From an uncultured Clostridiaceae bacterium (GTDB lineage Bacteria; Bacillota; Clostridia; Oscillospirales; Ruminococcaceae), in NCBI GenBank assembly GCA_946411985.1, contig CAMKFY010000003.1, positions 1-32,288 of the forward strand: a stretch of 32,288 bases of DNA, written 5' to 3'. The notes below the pieces were generated by a model, which had not been told where the DNA came from, searched no databases, and worked only from the letters and a program-made list of their open reading frames with translations. Positions 1 to 9,110 of this stretch are shown piece after piece. A program made the position numbers and the translations under genes. Each line of letters begins with the position of its first letter. Within the stretch, counting starts at the first letter, position 1.

Positions 1-575
1 AATTTAAATGTTATTTTATTTAGAACATTGAGTAGGTCTTTAACGCGAAACCAATAAGCGCCAGAATTAACCTCGTTTATGTTTAATTCTTGCTTTGTAG
101 CGTCTTTTTCCTCAACTATTTTTAATATTCTTTCTCCGTCTCTTAAAATTCTGCCTAGCCCTTTTTTATTTTCTGTTTTTGCTGTTATTATTGTGGCTGA
201 ATATTTTCCTTCTTTATGCGATTTGTAGGCTTTTTTTATTATATCTTCAGTTAACAGGGGAGAGTCTGCGCAGCATATAAACACATCTTTTTCTATATTT
301 TTTTCTAAAAAACTTCTGGCGCACTTAACAGCGTCTGCGGTGCCTTTTTGTTCTTGTTGAAATGCAAATTCGGCTTTTATGTTTATATTATTTCTAACCT
401 CGTTTGCTTTATGACCTAACAAAACGCATATATCTTTTATTTGAGCCTTATTGCAAGCGGAAAGCACCCAGTTTATCATTGGTTTGCCTAAAACTTTAAA
501 CAACACCTTTGGCATTGTTGAGCCCATACGTTTTCCTTTTCCACCGGCTAATATTAAAGCGCAGCTGTTCTCCAT
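1..575 (-). CDS. glmU: Bifunctional UDP-GlcNAc pyrophosphorylase / GlcN-1-P acetyltransferase GlmU (N-terminal part, cut by window edge)
   Basis: About 191 codons of a larger gene are visible; the 3' part lies beyond base 1. The N-terminus carries the sugar-nucleotide transferase signature LAGGKGKRMGS, followed by PKVLFKVLGKPMI, FQQEQKGTADAV (family QxxQxGTAxA) and GRILRDGERILKIVEEKDA, in the order seen in GlmU uridyltransferase domains. GlmU makes UDP-GlcNAc for peptidoglycan in the cytoplasm. The ATG at 575-573 is preceded by a strong AGGAGG at about 582-588. It lies downstream of the tRNA-Leu terminator, so it probably has its own AT-rich promoter in 590-690, which I could not place firmly. 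The left-handed beta-helix acetyltransferase domain is not visible, so a stand-alone nucleotidyltransferase remains possible but is less likely. Confidence 0.85.
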   Translation of the reverse strand, partial: MENSCALILAGGKGKRMGSTMPKVLFKVLGKPMINWVLSACNKAQIKDICVLLGHKANEVRNNINIKAEFAFQQEQKGTADAVKCARSFLEKNIEKDVFICCADSPLLTEDIIKKAYKSHKEGKYSATIITAKTENKKGLGRILRDGERILKIVEEKDATKQELNINEVNSGAYWFRVKDLLNVLNKITFK

Positions 576-690
576 AAATATATCCTCCTAAACTTAAAAA
601 TTTTAGCTATGTTTACATAAAATATATTTATATAACTAAAAATTTATATATTCTAACGTATCCTAATTTTTATTTAAAAACAAAGAAAAA

Positions 691-709
691 CGTATGCAAA
701 ACGCATACG
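691..709 (-). terminator. Rho-independent terminator downstream of tRNA-Leu
   Basis: A perfect 7-bp stem (CGTATGC/GCATACG) with a 5-nt loop is followed on the minus strand by TTTTTCTTTG. It lies about 30 nt past the tRNA 3' end and separates the tRNA from glmU. Confidence 0.8.
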
Positions 710-737
710 ATAAAAAATAAATAACATATAACAGATA

Positions 738-825
738 TGGTGCCGCTGGCCAGACTCGAACTGGCACGGCTAAAAGCGCCACCGGATTTTAAGTCCGACG
801 TGTCTACCTATTCCACCACAGCGGC
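738..825 (-). tRNA. tRNA-Leu, anticodon UAA
   Basis: Read on the minus strand this is an 88-nt class II tRNA. It has a 7-bp acceptor stem GCCGCTG/CAGCGGC, discriminator A and an encoded CCA. The anticodon stem is TCGGA/TCCGG around loop CTTAAAA, giving anticodon UAA, which reads UUA/UUG leucine codons. A long variable arm and a TTCGAGT T-loop complete it. UUA is a common codon in this AT-rich window. Confidence 0.97.
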
Positions 826-848
826 CGAGTAACCCCCAACCAGGGTTA

Positions 849-877
849 AGTATATATTAAAAATTTGTTGTTGTCAA
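849..877 (-). promoter_or_regulatory. Sigma-A promoter of tRNA-Leu
   Basis: On the minus strand TTGACA (877-872), a 17-nt spacer and TATACT (854-849) form a near-consensus sigma-A promoter. The expected start near 842 is about 17 nt upstream of the mature tRNA 5' end, as expected for a tRNA precursor. Confidence 0.85.
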
Positions 878-881
878 CATT

Positions 882-920
882 AACTATAAAAATTTTTATA
901 TTTTTTATATCTTTATAGTT
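882..920 (-). repeat. Inverted repeat directly after the pnp stop codon
   Basis: A perfect 9-bp inverted repeat AACTATAAA/TTTATAGTT (882-890 and 912-920) with an AT-rich 21-nt loop begins at the base after the pnp stop. No T-run follows it on the minus strand, so it may be a weak terminator or a 3'-end stabilising hairpin rather than a classic intrinsic terminator. Confidence 0.4.
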
Positions 921-3014
921 TTAAATTGAGCCTAATGCATCTTTTCTAGATAGGTTTATGCGACCTTGCTCGTCTATTTCAATAACTTTAACTAAAACTT
1001 TATCTCCAATGTTTACCACATCTTGCACTTTATTTACTCTATTAAAATCTAATTTAGATATATGCAAAAGCCCTTCTTTTCCGGGAACTATTTCTACAAA
1101 AGCTCCAAATGGCATAATTCTGTTAACGGTGCCACTAAAAATTTCGCCAATTTTAGGGTTTGTTGTTATAGTTTTTATTGTGCTTTTAGCAGAATTAACA
1201 TTTTTAGAATCTATCCCTAAAATATATGCTTTTCCGTCATCTTGTATTTCTATTTTAACGTTAAAATCGGAGCTTATTTTTTGAATAACCTTGCCATTTG
1301 TGCCTATAACATCTTTAATTTTGTCTGTTGGTATTGATATTTGCTCTATTTTTGGGGCAAACTCCTTTAATTCCTTTCTATGGCAACTAATTACAGGGCC
1401 CATAACGTTATTTAATATATGTTCTCTTGCTTTTTTAGTTTTTTGAAACACTTCCTCTATTATTTCCATTGTTATTCCATCTATTTTAATGTCTACCTGA
1501 ATAGCCGTTATTCCGTTTTTTGTGCCTCCAACCTTAAAATCCATATCGCCAAAAAAATCTTCAAGCCCCTGTATATCTAACATTGTGGAATATTCCCCAC
1601 TTTTGCCTGTTATTAAGCCGCAAGATATGCCTGCTACAGCTTCTTTAATAGGCACTCCGGCGTCCATTAAAGCTAAGCTAGAGCTACATATAGACGCCTG
1701 CGAAGTAGACCCATTAGAAGACAACGTTTCAGACACCACTCTAATGGCGTATGGGAATTCTTCTTTAGACGGAATTACAGGTTTTAATGCTCTTTCTGCT
1801 AAAGCTCCATGCCCTATCTCTCGCCGGCCTGGGGCTCTGCTAGTTTTCGTTTCGCCTACAGAATAGGATGGGAAATTGTATTGATGCATATATCTTTTGT
1901 TTTGCTGTTCGCTTAAGCCGTCTATTCTTTGTTCTTCTGATAATGAGCCTAAAGTAACAATAGACATTGTTTGCGTATGCCCCCTTTTAAACATTGCGCA
2001 ACCATGCACTCTAGGCAAAAAACCAACACTACAGCATAAAGGCCTTATTTCGTCCATATTTCTGCCGTCAACTCTTTTTTTATATTTTAAAAGCCAGTTT
2101 CTAATTATATTTTTTTGCAGAATATATACAGCATTTTCAGCAGCGTTTAACGGCAAACTATCTAAACTATTTTTATATTCTTCGTTAATGTTTTCAACTA
2201 TATTTTGTATACACTCATCTCTTTTAAATTTATCTTTATTTTCTAAGGCTAATTCTATTTCGCTTAAATATTTTTCTTTTATAGAATCTAAAAAATCCTG
2301 CGGAATTACGTATGGCTTATAGCAAAATTTTTTCTTTCCGCATTCAGCTTTTATTTCATTTATAAAACTTACAATGTTTTTTATTTCTTCATGTGCTTTT
2401 TTTATGCATTCCAACATTTTTTGTTCGGATATTTCATATGCTCCTGCTTCAATCATAGCTATTTTTTCGTTATTTGCTGCTACTGTGAGGTCTAATAAAG
2501 ATTTTTCCCGTTCATTTTTTGTTGGATTTAGTATTATTTTGTTGTTAATTAAGCCAACATTTATTCCTGCAACAGGGCCATTCCATGGTATATCTGAAAT
2601 TGAAAGCGCTACAGCTACTCCAATCATTGCGCAAATTTCGGGGCTACTATCTAAATCGCAAGATAGCACAGTGCATACAACAGATACATCGTTTCGCATA
2701 TCTTTAGGGAAAAAAGGGCGTATAAACCTATCTATGCACCGAGCCACCAAAATAGCATTTTCGCTAGGCTTGCCTTCTCTTTTTAAAAAAGAACCAGGTA
2801 TTTTCCCCACTGCGTAGAACTTTTCTTCATATTCCACAGAAAGCGGAAAAAAATCTATATCTTGTCGCTTTGTTCTTGCCATTGTAACGTGCGTCATAAC
2901 AACAGTGTCTCCGTATGTTACCCAGCATTCCCCATTAGACGGGGAATTTGTTTTTCCTAATTCTACTGTTAAATTTCTTTTTGCAAAGTTTTTAGTAAAT
3001 TTTCTATATTCCAT
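921..3014 (-). CDS. pnp: Polyribonucleotide nucleotidyltransferase (PNPase)
   Basis: This is a 3'-5' phosphorolytic exoribonuclease of mRNA decay, 697 residues from the chosen start. Two RNase PH domains are present; the second carries GDMDFKVGGT, matching the GDMDFK catalytic motif. A KH domain follows with IGTNGKVIQKI (GxxG loop), then a C-terminal S1 domain with FSGTVNRIMPFGAFVEI. I chose the ATG at 3014 because the protein then begins MEYRKFTKNFAKRNLTVELGK, as PNPases do, and an AGAGG lies 13 nt upstream. The more upstream ATG at 3065 adds 17 residues without a ribosome site. The gene is often next to rpsO, which is not seen here; instead it lies upstream of tRNA-Leu and glmU on the same strand and is divergent from radC. 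Confidence 0.96.
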   Translation of the reverse strand: MEYRKFTKNFAKRNLTVELGKTNSPSNGECWVTYGDTVVMTHVTMARTKRQDIDFFPLSVEYEEKFYAVGKIPGSFLKREGKPSENAILVARCIDRFIRPFFPKDMRNDVSVVCTVLSCDLDSSPEICAMIGVAVALSISDIPWNGPVAGINVGLINNKIILNPTKNEREKSLLDLTVAANNEKIAMIEAGAYEISEQKMLECIKKAHEEIKNIVSFINEIKAECGKKKFCYKPYVIPQDFLDSIKEKYLSEIELALENKDKFKRDECIQNIVENINEEYKNSLDSLPLNAAENAVYILQKNIIRNWLLKYKKRVDGRNMDEIRPLCCSVGFLPRVHGCAMFKRGHTQTMSIVTLGSLSEEQRIDGLSEQQNKRYMHQYNFPSYSVGETKTSRAPGRREIGHGALAERALKPVIPSKEEFPYAIRVVSETLSSNGSTSQASICSSSLALMDAGVPIKEAVAGISCGLITGKSGEYSTMLDIQGLEDFFGDMDFKVGGTKNGITAIQVDIKIDGITMEIIEEVFQKTKKAREHILNNVMGPVISCHRKELKEFAPKIEQISIPTDKIKDVIGTNGKVIQKISSDFNVKIEIQDDGKAYILGIDSKNVNSAKSTIKTITTNPKIGEIFSGTVNRIMPFGAFVEIVPGKEGLLHISKLDFNRVNKVQDVVNIGDKVLVKVIEIDEQGRINLSRKDALGSI

Positions 3015-3194
3015 AAAGCTTAAATTACCTCTTTTGTTATAGCATTCTGTTAAAGTGTACACCATATTTCATATTTTTGCAATATTATTTATATTACTAT
3101 TACAAATATAACAACATAGTTTAATAATATGTTTAATACTTTTAGAAAAATTTGGAAATAAATTGGCGTCGTTATTATATAAACTTTATTGTTA

Positions 3195-3203
3195 TGATAT
3201 AAT
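3195..3203 (+). promoter_or_regulatory. Extended -10 promoter of radC
   Basis: TGATATAAT matches the extended -10 form TGnTATAAT. The -35 region (TTATAT at 3175-3180) is poor, which extended -10 promoters tolerate. The TTG start of radC lies 48 nt downstream with AGGAGGT in between. Confidence 0.5.
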
Positions 3204-3250
3204 GTACTAGATTATAAGATTTTTATTTTAAAATTTTAGGAGGTAGTTTT

Positions 3251-3937
3251 TTGGTTGCAAATTCACACACAGGCCACAGAAATAGAATGAAAAATAGATT
3301 TTTAAAAACAGGGCTTGATTCTTTTGAACCACACGAAGTTTTAGAATTTTTGTTGTTTTATGCTATACCAAAAAAAGATACTAATGAGCTTGCACACGAA
3401 TTAATTAATAATTTTGGCTCTATTGCTGGCGTTTTAAACGCACCTTATGAAGTTTTAATAAAAATTAAAGGCGTGGGGGCTCATACTGCAATATTGTTAA
3501 AGCAAATTCCTCAACTTTTTAGAATCTATTGTGAAGATTTAAAAAAACCTTGCAAGGTTATGGATACTCCGGAAAAGTGGATTGAATTCTTCAGGCCAAA
3601 GTTTATAGGCAGGGTTAATGAATATTTATTTGTGGCTGGTGTGGATGATGCTGTTAATTTTGTATCTTGTGAACTTATATCTAGTGGAAATAAAAATAAA
3701 ATAGAATTTTCATGTGAAGCTTTGGTAAGGTTTACAATTCACTGGAATGTTGATAGAATAGTGTTGGCACATAACCACCCAAACGGTATTGCTATGCCTT
3801 CTATGTCTGATAAAATAAAAACAGAAAAATTAGAAATGGCATTAAGGCATTTAAACATAAGCCTTATGGATCATTTCATATTTGGCAAAACTGGTGATTG
3901 GATTTCTATGAGAGATTATGGAATTTTAAGGTATTAA
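3251..3937 (+). CDS. radC: RadC family JAB/MPN-domain protein (UPF0758)
   Basis: The 228-residue protein has the RadC layout: an N-terminal helix-hairpin-helix-like region (ending KIKGVGAHTAILLKQ) and a C-terminal JAB1/MPN metal-binding domain with AHNHPNGIAMPSMSD, the HNHPxG...PSxxD motif of the family. The start is TTG at 3251, placed 6 nt after a strong AGGAGGT. The in vivo role of RadC is unsettled; despite the name, a direct part in repair is doubtful, although here it leads into uvrB and uvrA. It is divergent from pnp and has a likely extended -10 promoter. Confidence 0.93.
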   Translation: MVANSHTGHRNRMKNRFLKTGLDSFEPHEVLEFLLFYAIPKKDTNELAHELINNFGSIAGVLNAPYEVLIKIKGVGAHTAILLKQIPQLFRIYCEDLKKPCKVMDTPEKWIEFFRPKFIGRVNEYLFVAGVDDAVNFVSCELISSGNKNKIEFSCEALVRFTIHWNVDRIVLAHNHPNGIAMPSMSDKIKTEKLEMALRHLNISLMDHFIFGKTGDWISMRDYGILRY

Positions 3938-4277
3938 ATTATTTCAAAAATATTTAATATGCTGTGAGCAATAAATCTTTTCTTTGTTTCTGTAAGTGGT
4001 GTTATGAGTTGCAACTGGTAGCTATAAGCTTTTTATATTGAGCTAAAGCGCAGCTCTAACATATTACGGAAGAAATTATGGCTGCTGAATTAGGCTATAT
4101 AGCTAGAATTTTATAGTATGGATGGAATAGCCCAAACTCATGCGCCTGTGGACATTGTATAAGGCATTGCTACATGTTATTGTGTATAGGTAGTGCAGCT
4201 ATGGTTGAAGCAGGAAGCTTTGGCTTTTACTAAGTTGGAGTAGTTCATTAATAATGTTTAAATAGTGGAGTTTAAAT
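3938..4277 (+). pseudogene. Gap between radC and uvrB with coding-like composition, possible decayed gene
   Basis: This 340-bp stretch has no intact ORF. By hand count 4021-4260 is about 36% GC, similar to genes here, whereas a true intergenic stretch such as 3061-3120 is about 17%. Short in-frame pieces such as EEIMAAELGYIARIL (4067-4111) and SAAMVEAGSFGFY (frame 1, near 4190-4230), and DGIAQTHAPVDIV in another frame (4120-4158), are separated by stops and frame changes. I could not assign the ancestral family. It ends with GGAG at 4267, the uvrB ribosome site. Confidence 0.35.
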
Positions 4278-6239
4278 TTGGATAAATTTGAATTAAAATC
4301 TAACTATTCAGCTACTAAAGACCAAGAACGGGCAGTTTGCGAGCTTGTAAGTGGGCTGAATAAAGGGTTTAAAGAGCAAACTCTTTTAGGAGTAACTGGT
4401 TCTGGTAAAACATTTACAATGGCAAATGTTATAGCAAAATATAATAAACCAACGCTTGTGTTGGCACATAATAAAACGTTGGCAGCGCAGCTTTGCAGTG
4501 AGTTTAGGGAATTTTTTCCAAATAATGCGGTTGAATATTTTGTGTCGTATTACGATTACTACCAGCCAGAATCTTATCTGCCATCTACAGACACATATAT
4601 AGAAAAAGATTCTGCCATAAATGATGAAATAGATAAATTGAGGCATTCTGCTACGTGTGCTTTAGCTGAAAGAAGAGATGTTATAATAGTGTCTAGCGTT
4701 TCATGCATTTACAGTTTGGGAAGCCCTATAGACTATAAAAATATGGTGATAAGTTTAAGGCCGGGCACTGTTAAAGATAGGGATGACCTTTTAAAAGATT
4801 TGGTTAAGCTGCAATATGAGCGTAATGATATAAATTTTGTGCGTAACAAATTTAGAGTTCGTGGTGATGTTGTAGACGTTTTTCCTGCTTATTCTTCTGA
4901 TAAGGCTATAAGGTTGGAGTTTTTTGGGGATGAAATAGACAAAATTTACGAATTTTACGCGCTAACCGGTGAAATAAAAAAAGAATTATCGCACGTTGCC
5001 ATATTTCCTGCTTCTCATTATGTTATAAACCAAAACGTATTGGCAGATGCCATAGAAGAAATAAAAAGAGAAATGGAAGAGCGAACAGCGTTTTTTGAAC
5101 TGGAGAAGAATTTTGTCTACGCTCAAAGGCTAAGGCAACGAACGCTTTACGATATAGAAATGTTAAAAGAAACTGGGTTTTGCAAAGGAATTGAGAACTA
5201 TTCAAGAATTTTTTCAAGAAGGCCTCCAGGCGCTACACCATACACATTGTTAGACCATTTTCCAGATGATTATTTAATTTTTGTAGACGAGAGCCATGTT
5301 ATGCTTTCACAAATTCATGGTATGCACGCTGGAGATAACGCTAGGAAGAAGATGCTTGTAGATTATGGCTTTAGGTTGCCTTCAGCTTACGATAACAGGC
5401 CGCTCACATTTGACGAATTCTACGAAAAGGTTAATAAAATAATATTTGTATCGGCAACGCCTGGCCCGTTTGAGAAGAGTAAAAGCCAAAGAATAGTAGA
5501 ACAGGTTATAAGGCCAACAGGGCTTTTAGACCCTGAAGTGGAGGTGCACCCTACAACTGGCCAAATTGAAGACCTTATTTTTAACATAAAAAAAAGAGTG
5601 AAGTTAAAACAACGAGTTTTAATAACAACGCTTACAAAGAAAATGGCTGAAGATTTAACAGATTTTTTGGAGAATGTTAAAATAAAGGTGAAGTATATGC
5701 ATTCTGATATAGACACATTAGAACGTATGGAAATAATAAGAGAATTAAGGCTTGGTGAATTTGATGTTTTGGTGGGCATAAATCTTTTAAGAGAAGGGCT
5801 AGATATTCCAGAGGTTTCTTTGGTTGCAGTTTTAGATGCAGATAAAGAAGGGTTTTTGCGGTCTGAAACGTCTTTAATACAAACAATGGGCAGGGCTGCA
5901 CGAAATGCCGATGGCAAGGTTATTTTGTATGCCGATGAAGTTACTGGGTCTATGCAACGTGCAATAGATGAAACTTTGAGGCGTAGAAGAATTCAAATGG
6001 CATACAACGAGGAAAACGGAATAACTCCCACAACAATAAAAAAAGAAGTTAGAGATGTAATAAAAATATCTGGTAGAGGCAGCTCTAAAAAAAGCAGGTT
6101 TGGTAAAAATGTTTTAGAAAAAGATAAAGCTAAGGTTATAAAAGAATTAAAAGCTGCAATGAAAGAAGCCTCCGATATGTTGGAATTTGAATATGCTATA
6201 AAACTGAGAGATAAAATTAAAGAATTAACCGAGTCTTAG
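4278..6239 (+). CDS. uvrB: Excinuclease ABC subunit B
   Basis: UvrB is the damage-verification helicase-like subunit of nucleotide excision repair, loaded by UvrA and cut with UvrC. The 653-residue length is normal. Visible motifs: Walker A GVTGSGKT (38-45), the beta-hairpin region SYYDYYQPESYLPSTDTYIE, Walker B-type DESH (337-340), SATPGPFE, GINLLREGLDIPEVSLV and QTMGRAARN. A C-terminal UVR motif (AMKEASDMLEFEYAIKLRDK) binds UvrC. The start is TTG at 4278 with GGAG 7 nt upstream. Only 31 bp separate it from uvrA, so the two are almost surely co-transcribed. uvrC is not in the window. Confidence 0.98.
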   Translation: MDKFELKSNYSATKDQERAVCELVSGLNKGFKEQTLLGVTGSGKTFTMANVIAKYNKPTLVLAHNKTLAAQLCSEFREFFPNNAVEYFVSYYDYYQPESYLPSTDTYIEKDSAINDEIDKLRHSATCALAERRDVIIVSSVSCIYSLGSPIDYKNMVISLRPGTVKDRDDLLKDLVKLQYERNDINFVRNKFRVRGDVVDVFPAYSSDKAIRLEFFGDEIDKIYEFYALTGEIKKELSHVAIFPASHYVINQNVLADAIEEIKREMEERTAFFELEKNFVYAQRLRQRTLYDIEMLKETGFCKGIENYSRIFSRRPPGATPYTLLDHFPDDYLIFVDESHVMLSQIHGMHAGDNARKKMLVDYGFRLPSAYDNRPLTFDEFYEKVNKIIFVSATPGPFEKSKSQRIVEQVIRPTGLLDPEVEVHPTTGQIEDLIFNIKKRVKLKQRVLITTLTKKMAEDLTDFLENVKIKVKYMHSDIDTLERMEIIRELRLGEFDVLVGINLLREGLDIPEVSLVAVLDADKEGFLRSETSLIQTMGRAARNADGKVILYADEVTGSMQRAIDETLRRRRIQMAYNEENGITPTTIKKEVRDVIKISGRGSSKKSRFGKNVLEKDKAKVIKELKAAMKEASDMLEFEYAIKLRDKIKELTES

Positions 6240-6270
6240 TAAATTTTTAAAATGTTGCAGGTGATTTATT

Positions 6271-9105
6271 TTGAAAAAGGGTTTAATAGTTATTAAAGGA
6301 GCAAAAGAGAATAATTTAAAAAATGTAAACCTTGAGATACCCCGCGATAAGCTTGTGGTGTTTACTGGTGTATCGGGTTCTGGGAAAAGTTCTTTAGCTT
6401 TTGATACAATATTTGCAGATGGCCAGCGCAGGTATATGGAGGGGCTTTCTTCCTATGCTAGGCAGTTTTTAGGGCAGATGAAAAAGCCAAATGTAGAGAG
6501 CGTAGAAGGGCTTTCCCCAGCAATATCTATAGATCAGAAAACAACTTCAAATAACCCAAGGTCTACAGTTGGCACGGTTACAGAAATATATGACTATTTA
6601 AGGCTTTTATATGCTAGAGTTGGCGTTCCGCATTGCCCAGTTTGCGGTAAAGAAATAAAAAGCCAAACTGTAGACGATATAGTAAATAGTGTTTTAAATT
6701 TTCCTGTGAACACTAAAATTTTATTATTAGCTCCTATAGTGCGCAACAGAAGGGGGGAGCATGCAAAGGTGGTAGAAAAAGCAAAATTAGACGGGTTTAC
6801 AAGAATTAGAATAGATAAAAAAATTTATAGTTTAACTGAGCATATAGAACTTACAAAAAATAAGAAGCATAATATAGAAATTGTTGTAGATAGGTTGGTT
6901 GTTAGTAATAAAATTAAATCCCGGCTTGCCGATAGCTTAGACACATGCTTAAAACTAACTGGTGGGGTTGTTATAGTAAATAAAATTGATACAGATGAAG
7001 ACATTTTATATTCAGATAGCTATGCGTGTTTGGAACATGATATATCTATTGAAAAGTTAACTCCTAGAATGTTTTCATTTAATAGCCCCTATGGAGCGTG
7101 TGATATGTGCACTGGGCTTGGTGTTTTAATAAAGGTGTCGCCCGATCTTGTAATAGCAGATGAGAACCTATCTTTAAGGCAGGGTGCAATAAGGGCTCCA
7201 GGCTGGAACTATGGCGAAAAGGAGGGAATTTGCAATTTATATTTTGATGCGCTTTCTAAAAAATATAACTTTTCTTTAGATGTTGCTTATAAAGATTTGC
7301 CTGAAGAAATAAAAAACATGATGCTATACGGCACTAATGGCGAAAAGGTTACATTGCAACGGAACACAGATTTTATAAAAGGCACATATGAAATGGCTTT
7401 TTCGGGTGTTGTTAACAATTTGCAAAAGCGATATAAAGAAACTAAAAGCGATTGGATTAAAAACGACATAGCAAAATATATGACGGAAACGGTATGCCCA
7501 AAATGTGGCGGAGATAGGCTAAATAAACATATGTTAAGTGTAACTTTTGGTGGCAAAAACATAAGTGAGCTCACGCGTTTTAGCATAGATGAAACTATTG
7601 AATTTTTAAAATGTGTGAAGCTGAGCGAAAAAGATAGGCTAATATCTGGCGGAATATTGAAAGAAATATTTTCAAGGCTATATTTTTTGCAATCTGTGGG
7701 GCTTAACTACCTAACGCTTGCCCGTTCTTCTAAAACACTTTCTGGAGGCGAAAGCCAAAGAATTCGCTTGGCCACGCAAATAGGTTCTTCTTTGGTGGGC
7801 GTGTTATATATATTAGACGAGCCGTCTATTGGGCTGCATCAGAGAGATAATTTTAAATTAATAGAAACTTTAAAAAAGCTACGTGACATTGGCAATAGTG
7901 TTATAGTGGTGGAACATGACGAAGACACAATAAGAGCAGCAGATTGGGTGGTAGACGTTGGGCCTGGAGCTGGAGTGCATGGCGGAAATATAATATATAG
8001 TGGCTTGCTAAACGGCATGAAAGATTGCAAAAATTCGTTAACTGCCGATTATATTTTTGGCAGAAAGCATATAGAAGTGCCCAAAAAAAGAAGAGAGGGT
8101 GATGGCAAATTTTTGGAATTTTTTGGGTGTGCTGAAAATAATTTGAAAAATATAGACGTTAAAATTCCACTTAGAGTTTTAACATGCATAACTGGTGTAT
8201 CGGGCTCTGGAAAAAGTTCTTTGCTAAACGAAATAATATATAAATCTTTGGCAGAAAAATTGAATAAATCTACGTTAAAGGTGGGTGATTTTAAAGAAGC
8301 AAGAGGCTTTGAAAATTTAGACAAAATTGTTAATGTAGATCAAAGCCCTATAGGCAAAATTCCGCGATCTAACCCTGGCACATATACCGGAGTTTTTAGT
8401 TTTATAAGAGAGCTTTTTGCAAGCACAAATTATGCTAAAGAGCATGGTTTTTCGCCTAGTCGGTTTAGCTTTAATGTTAAGGGCGGGCGGTGTGACGCCT
8501 GCCAAGGAGACGGGCTTGTTAAAATAGAAATGCATTTTTTGCCCGATATATATGTGCCTTGCGAGGTTTGCAAAGGTAAACGTTACAATTTAGAAACTTT
8601 AAAAGTATGTTACAAAGATAAAAATATATATGATGTTTTGGAGATGACTGTTGAAGAAGCATTGGAGTTTTTTGATAATCATGAAAAAATTAAGAGAAAA
8701 TTAAAAGCTTTGTTTGATGTAGGATTGGGGTATATTAAAATAGGCCAATCGGCTATAACTCTTTCTGGCGGCGAGGCTCAGAGAGTAAAGCTTGCAACAG
8801 AGCTTTCTAAAAAGCCAACAGGCAAAACAATATATATATTAGATGAGCCTACAACAGGTTTGCACACCGATGACGTTAGAAAATTAATAGAAATTTTAAA
8901 TAGGCTTGTGGAGCTTAAAAATACTGTTATAGTAATAGAGCATAATTTAGACGTTATAAAAACAGCAGATTATATAATAGATTTAGGGCCTGAAGGGGGA
9001 GTAAACGGAGGGAGAGTTGTTGAATGTGGCACTCCCGAAAAGGTGGCTGCTAATGAACGGTCTTACACTGGGAAATATTTGAAAAAGCTACTACAAAAAA
9101 AATAA
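6271..9105 (+). CDS. uvrA: Excinuclease ABC subunit A
   Basis: UvrA is the dimeric ABC-type ATPase that finds damage and loads UvrB. All parts of the 944-residue protein are present: Walker A GVSGSGKSS (33-41) and a second GVSGSGKSSL; signatures LSGGESQRIRLATQ and LSGGEAQRVKLATE; Walker B YILDEPSIGLHQRD and YILDEPTTGLHTDD; zinc-type cysteine pairs including CDMC, CPKC, CDAC and CEVC. In the first zinc module the usual CxxC pair reads C-L-E-H, still a plausible zinc ligand set. The start is TTG with AGGTGA upstream. The gene ends 5 bp from the convergent spoIID and has no visible terminator. Confidence 0.98.
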   Translation: MKKGLIVIKGAKENNLKNVNLEIPRDKLVVFTGVSGSGKSSLAFDTIFADGQRRYMEGLSSYARQFLGQMKKPNVESVEGLSPAISIDQKTTSNNPRSTVGTVTEIYDYLRLLYARVGVPHCPVCGKEIKSQTVDDIVNSVLNFPVNTKILLLAPIVRNRRGEHAKVVEKAKLDGFTRIRIDKKIYSLTEHIELTKNKKHNIEIVVDRLVVSNKIKSRLADSLDTCLKLTGGVVIVNKIDTDEDILYSDSYACLEHDISIEKLTPRMFSFNSPYGACDMCTGLGVLIKVSPDLVIADENLSLRQGAIRAPGWNYGEKEGICNLYFDALSKKYNFSLDVAYKDLPEEIKNMMLYGTNGEKVTLQRNTDFIKGTYEMAFSGVVNNLQKRYKETKSDWIKNDIAKYMTETVCPKCGGDRLNKHMLSVTFGGKNISELTRFSIDETIEFLKCVKLSEKDRLISGGILKEIFSRLYFLQSVGLNYLTLARSSKTLSGGESQRIRLATQIGSSLVGVLYILDEPSIGLHQRDNFKLIETLKKLRDIGNSVIVVEHDEDTIRAADWVVDVGPGAGVHGGNIIYSGLLNGMKDCKNSLTADYIFGRKHIEVPKKRREGDGKFLEFFGCAENNLKNIDVKIPLRVLTCITGVSGSGKSSLLNEIIYKSLAEKLNKSTLKVGDFKEARGFENLDKIVNVDQSPIGKIPRSNPGTYTGVFSFIRELFASTNYAKEHGFSPSRFSFNVKGGRCDACQGDGLVKIEMHFLPDIYVPCEVCKGKRYNLETLKVCYKDKNIYDVLEMTVEEALEFFDNHEKIKRKLKALFDVGLGYIKIGQSAITLSGGEAQRVKLATELSKKPTGKTIYILDEPTTGLHTDDVRKLIEILNRLVELKNTVIVIEHNLDVIKTADYIIDLGPEGGVNGGRVVECGTPEKVAANERSYTGKYLKKLLQKK

Positions 9106-9110
9106 ATTAT

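Noticed and set aside
1522..2817. Plus-strand ORFs of 114-147 codons inside pnp
   Set aside because: They lie antisense to a complete, motif-rich PNPase and have no ribosome sites or recognisable domains.
5420..5917. A 165-codon minus-strand ORF inside uvrB
   Set aside because: It is a shadow of the conserved helicase motifs of uvrB read in reverse; low-complexity Ser/Thr/Phe composition.
7018..7110. UvrA with a broken zinc finger (C-L-E-H instead of CxxC)
   Set aside because: Cys and His can still bind zinc and I believe similar variants exist in Clostridia, so it is not good evidence of loss.
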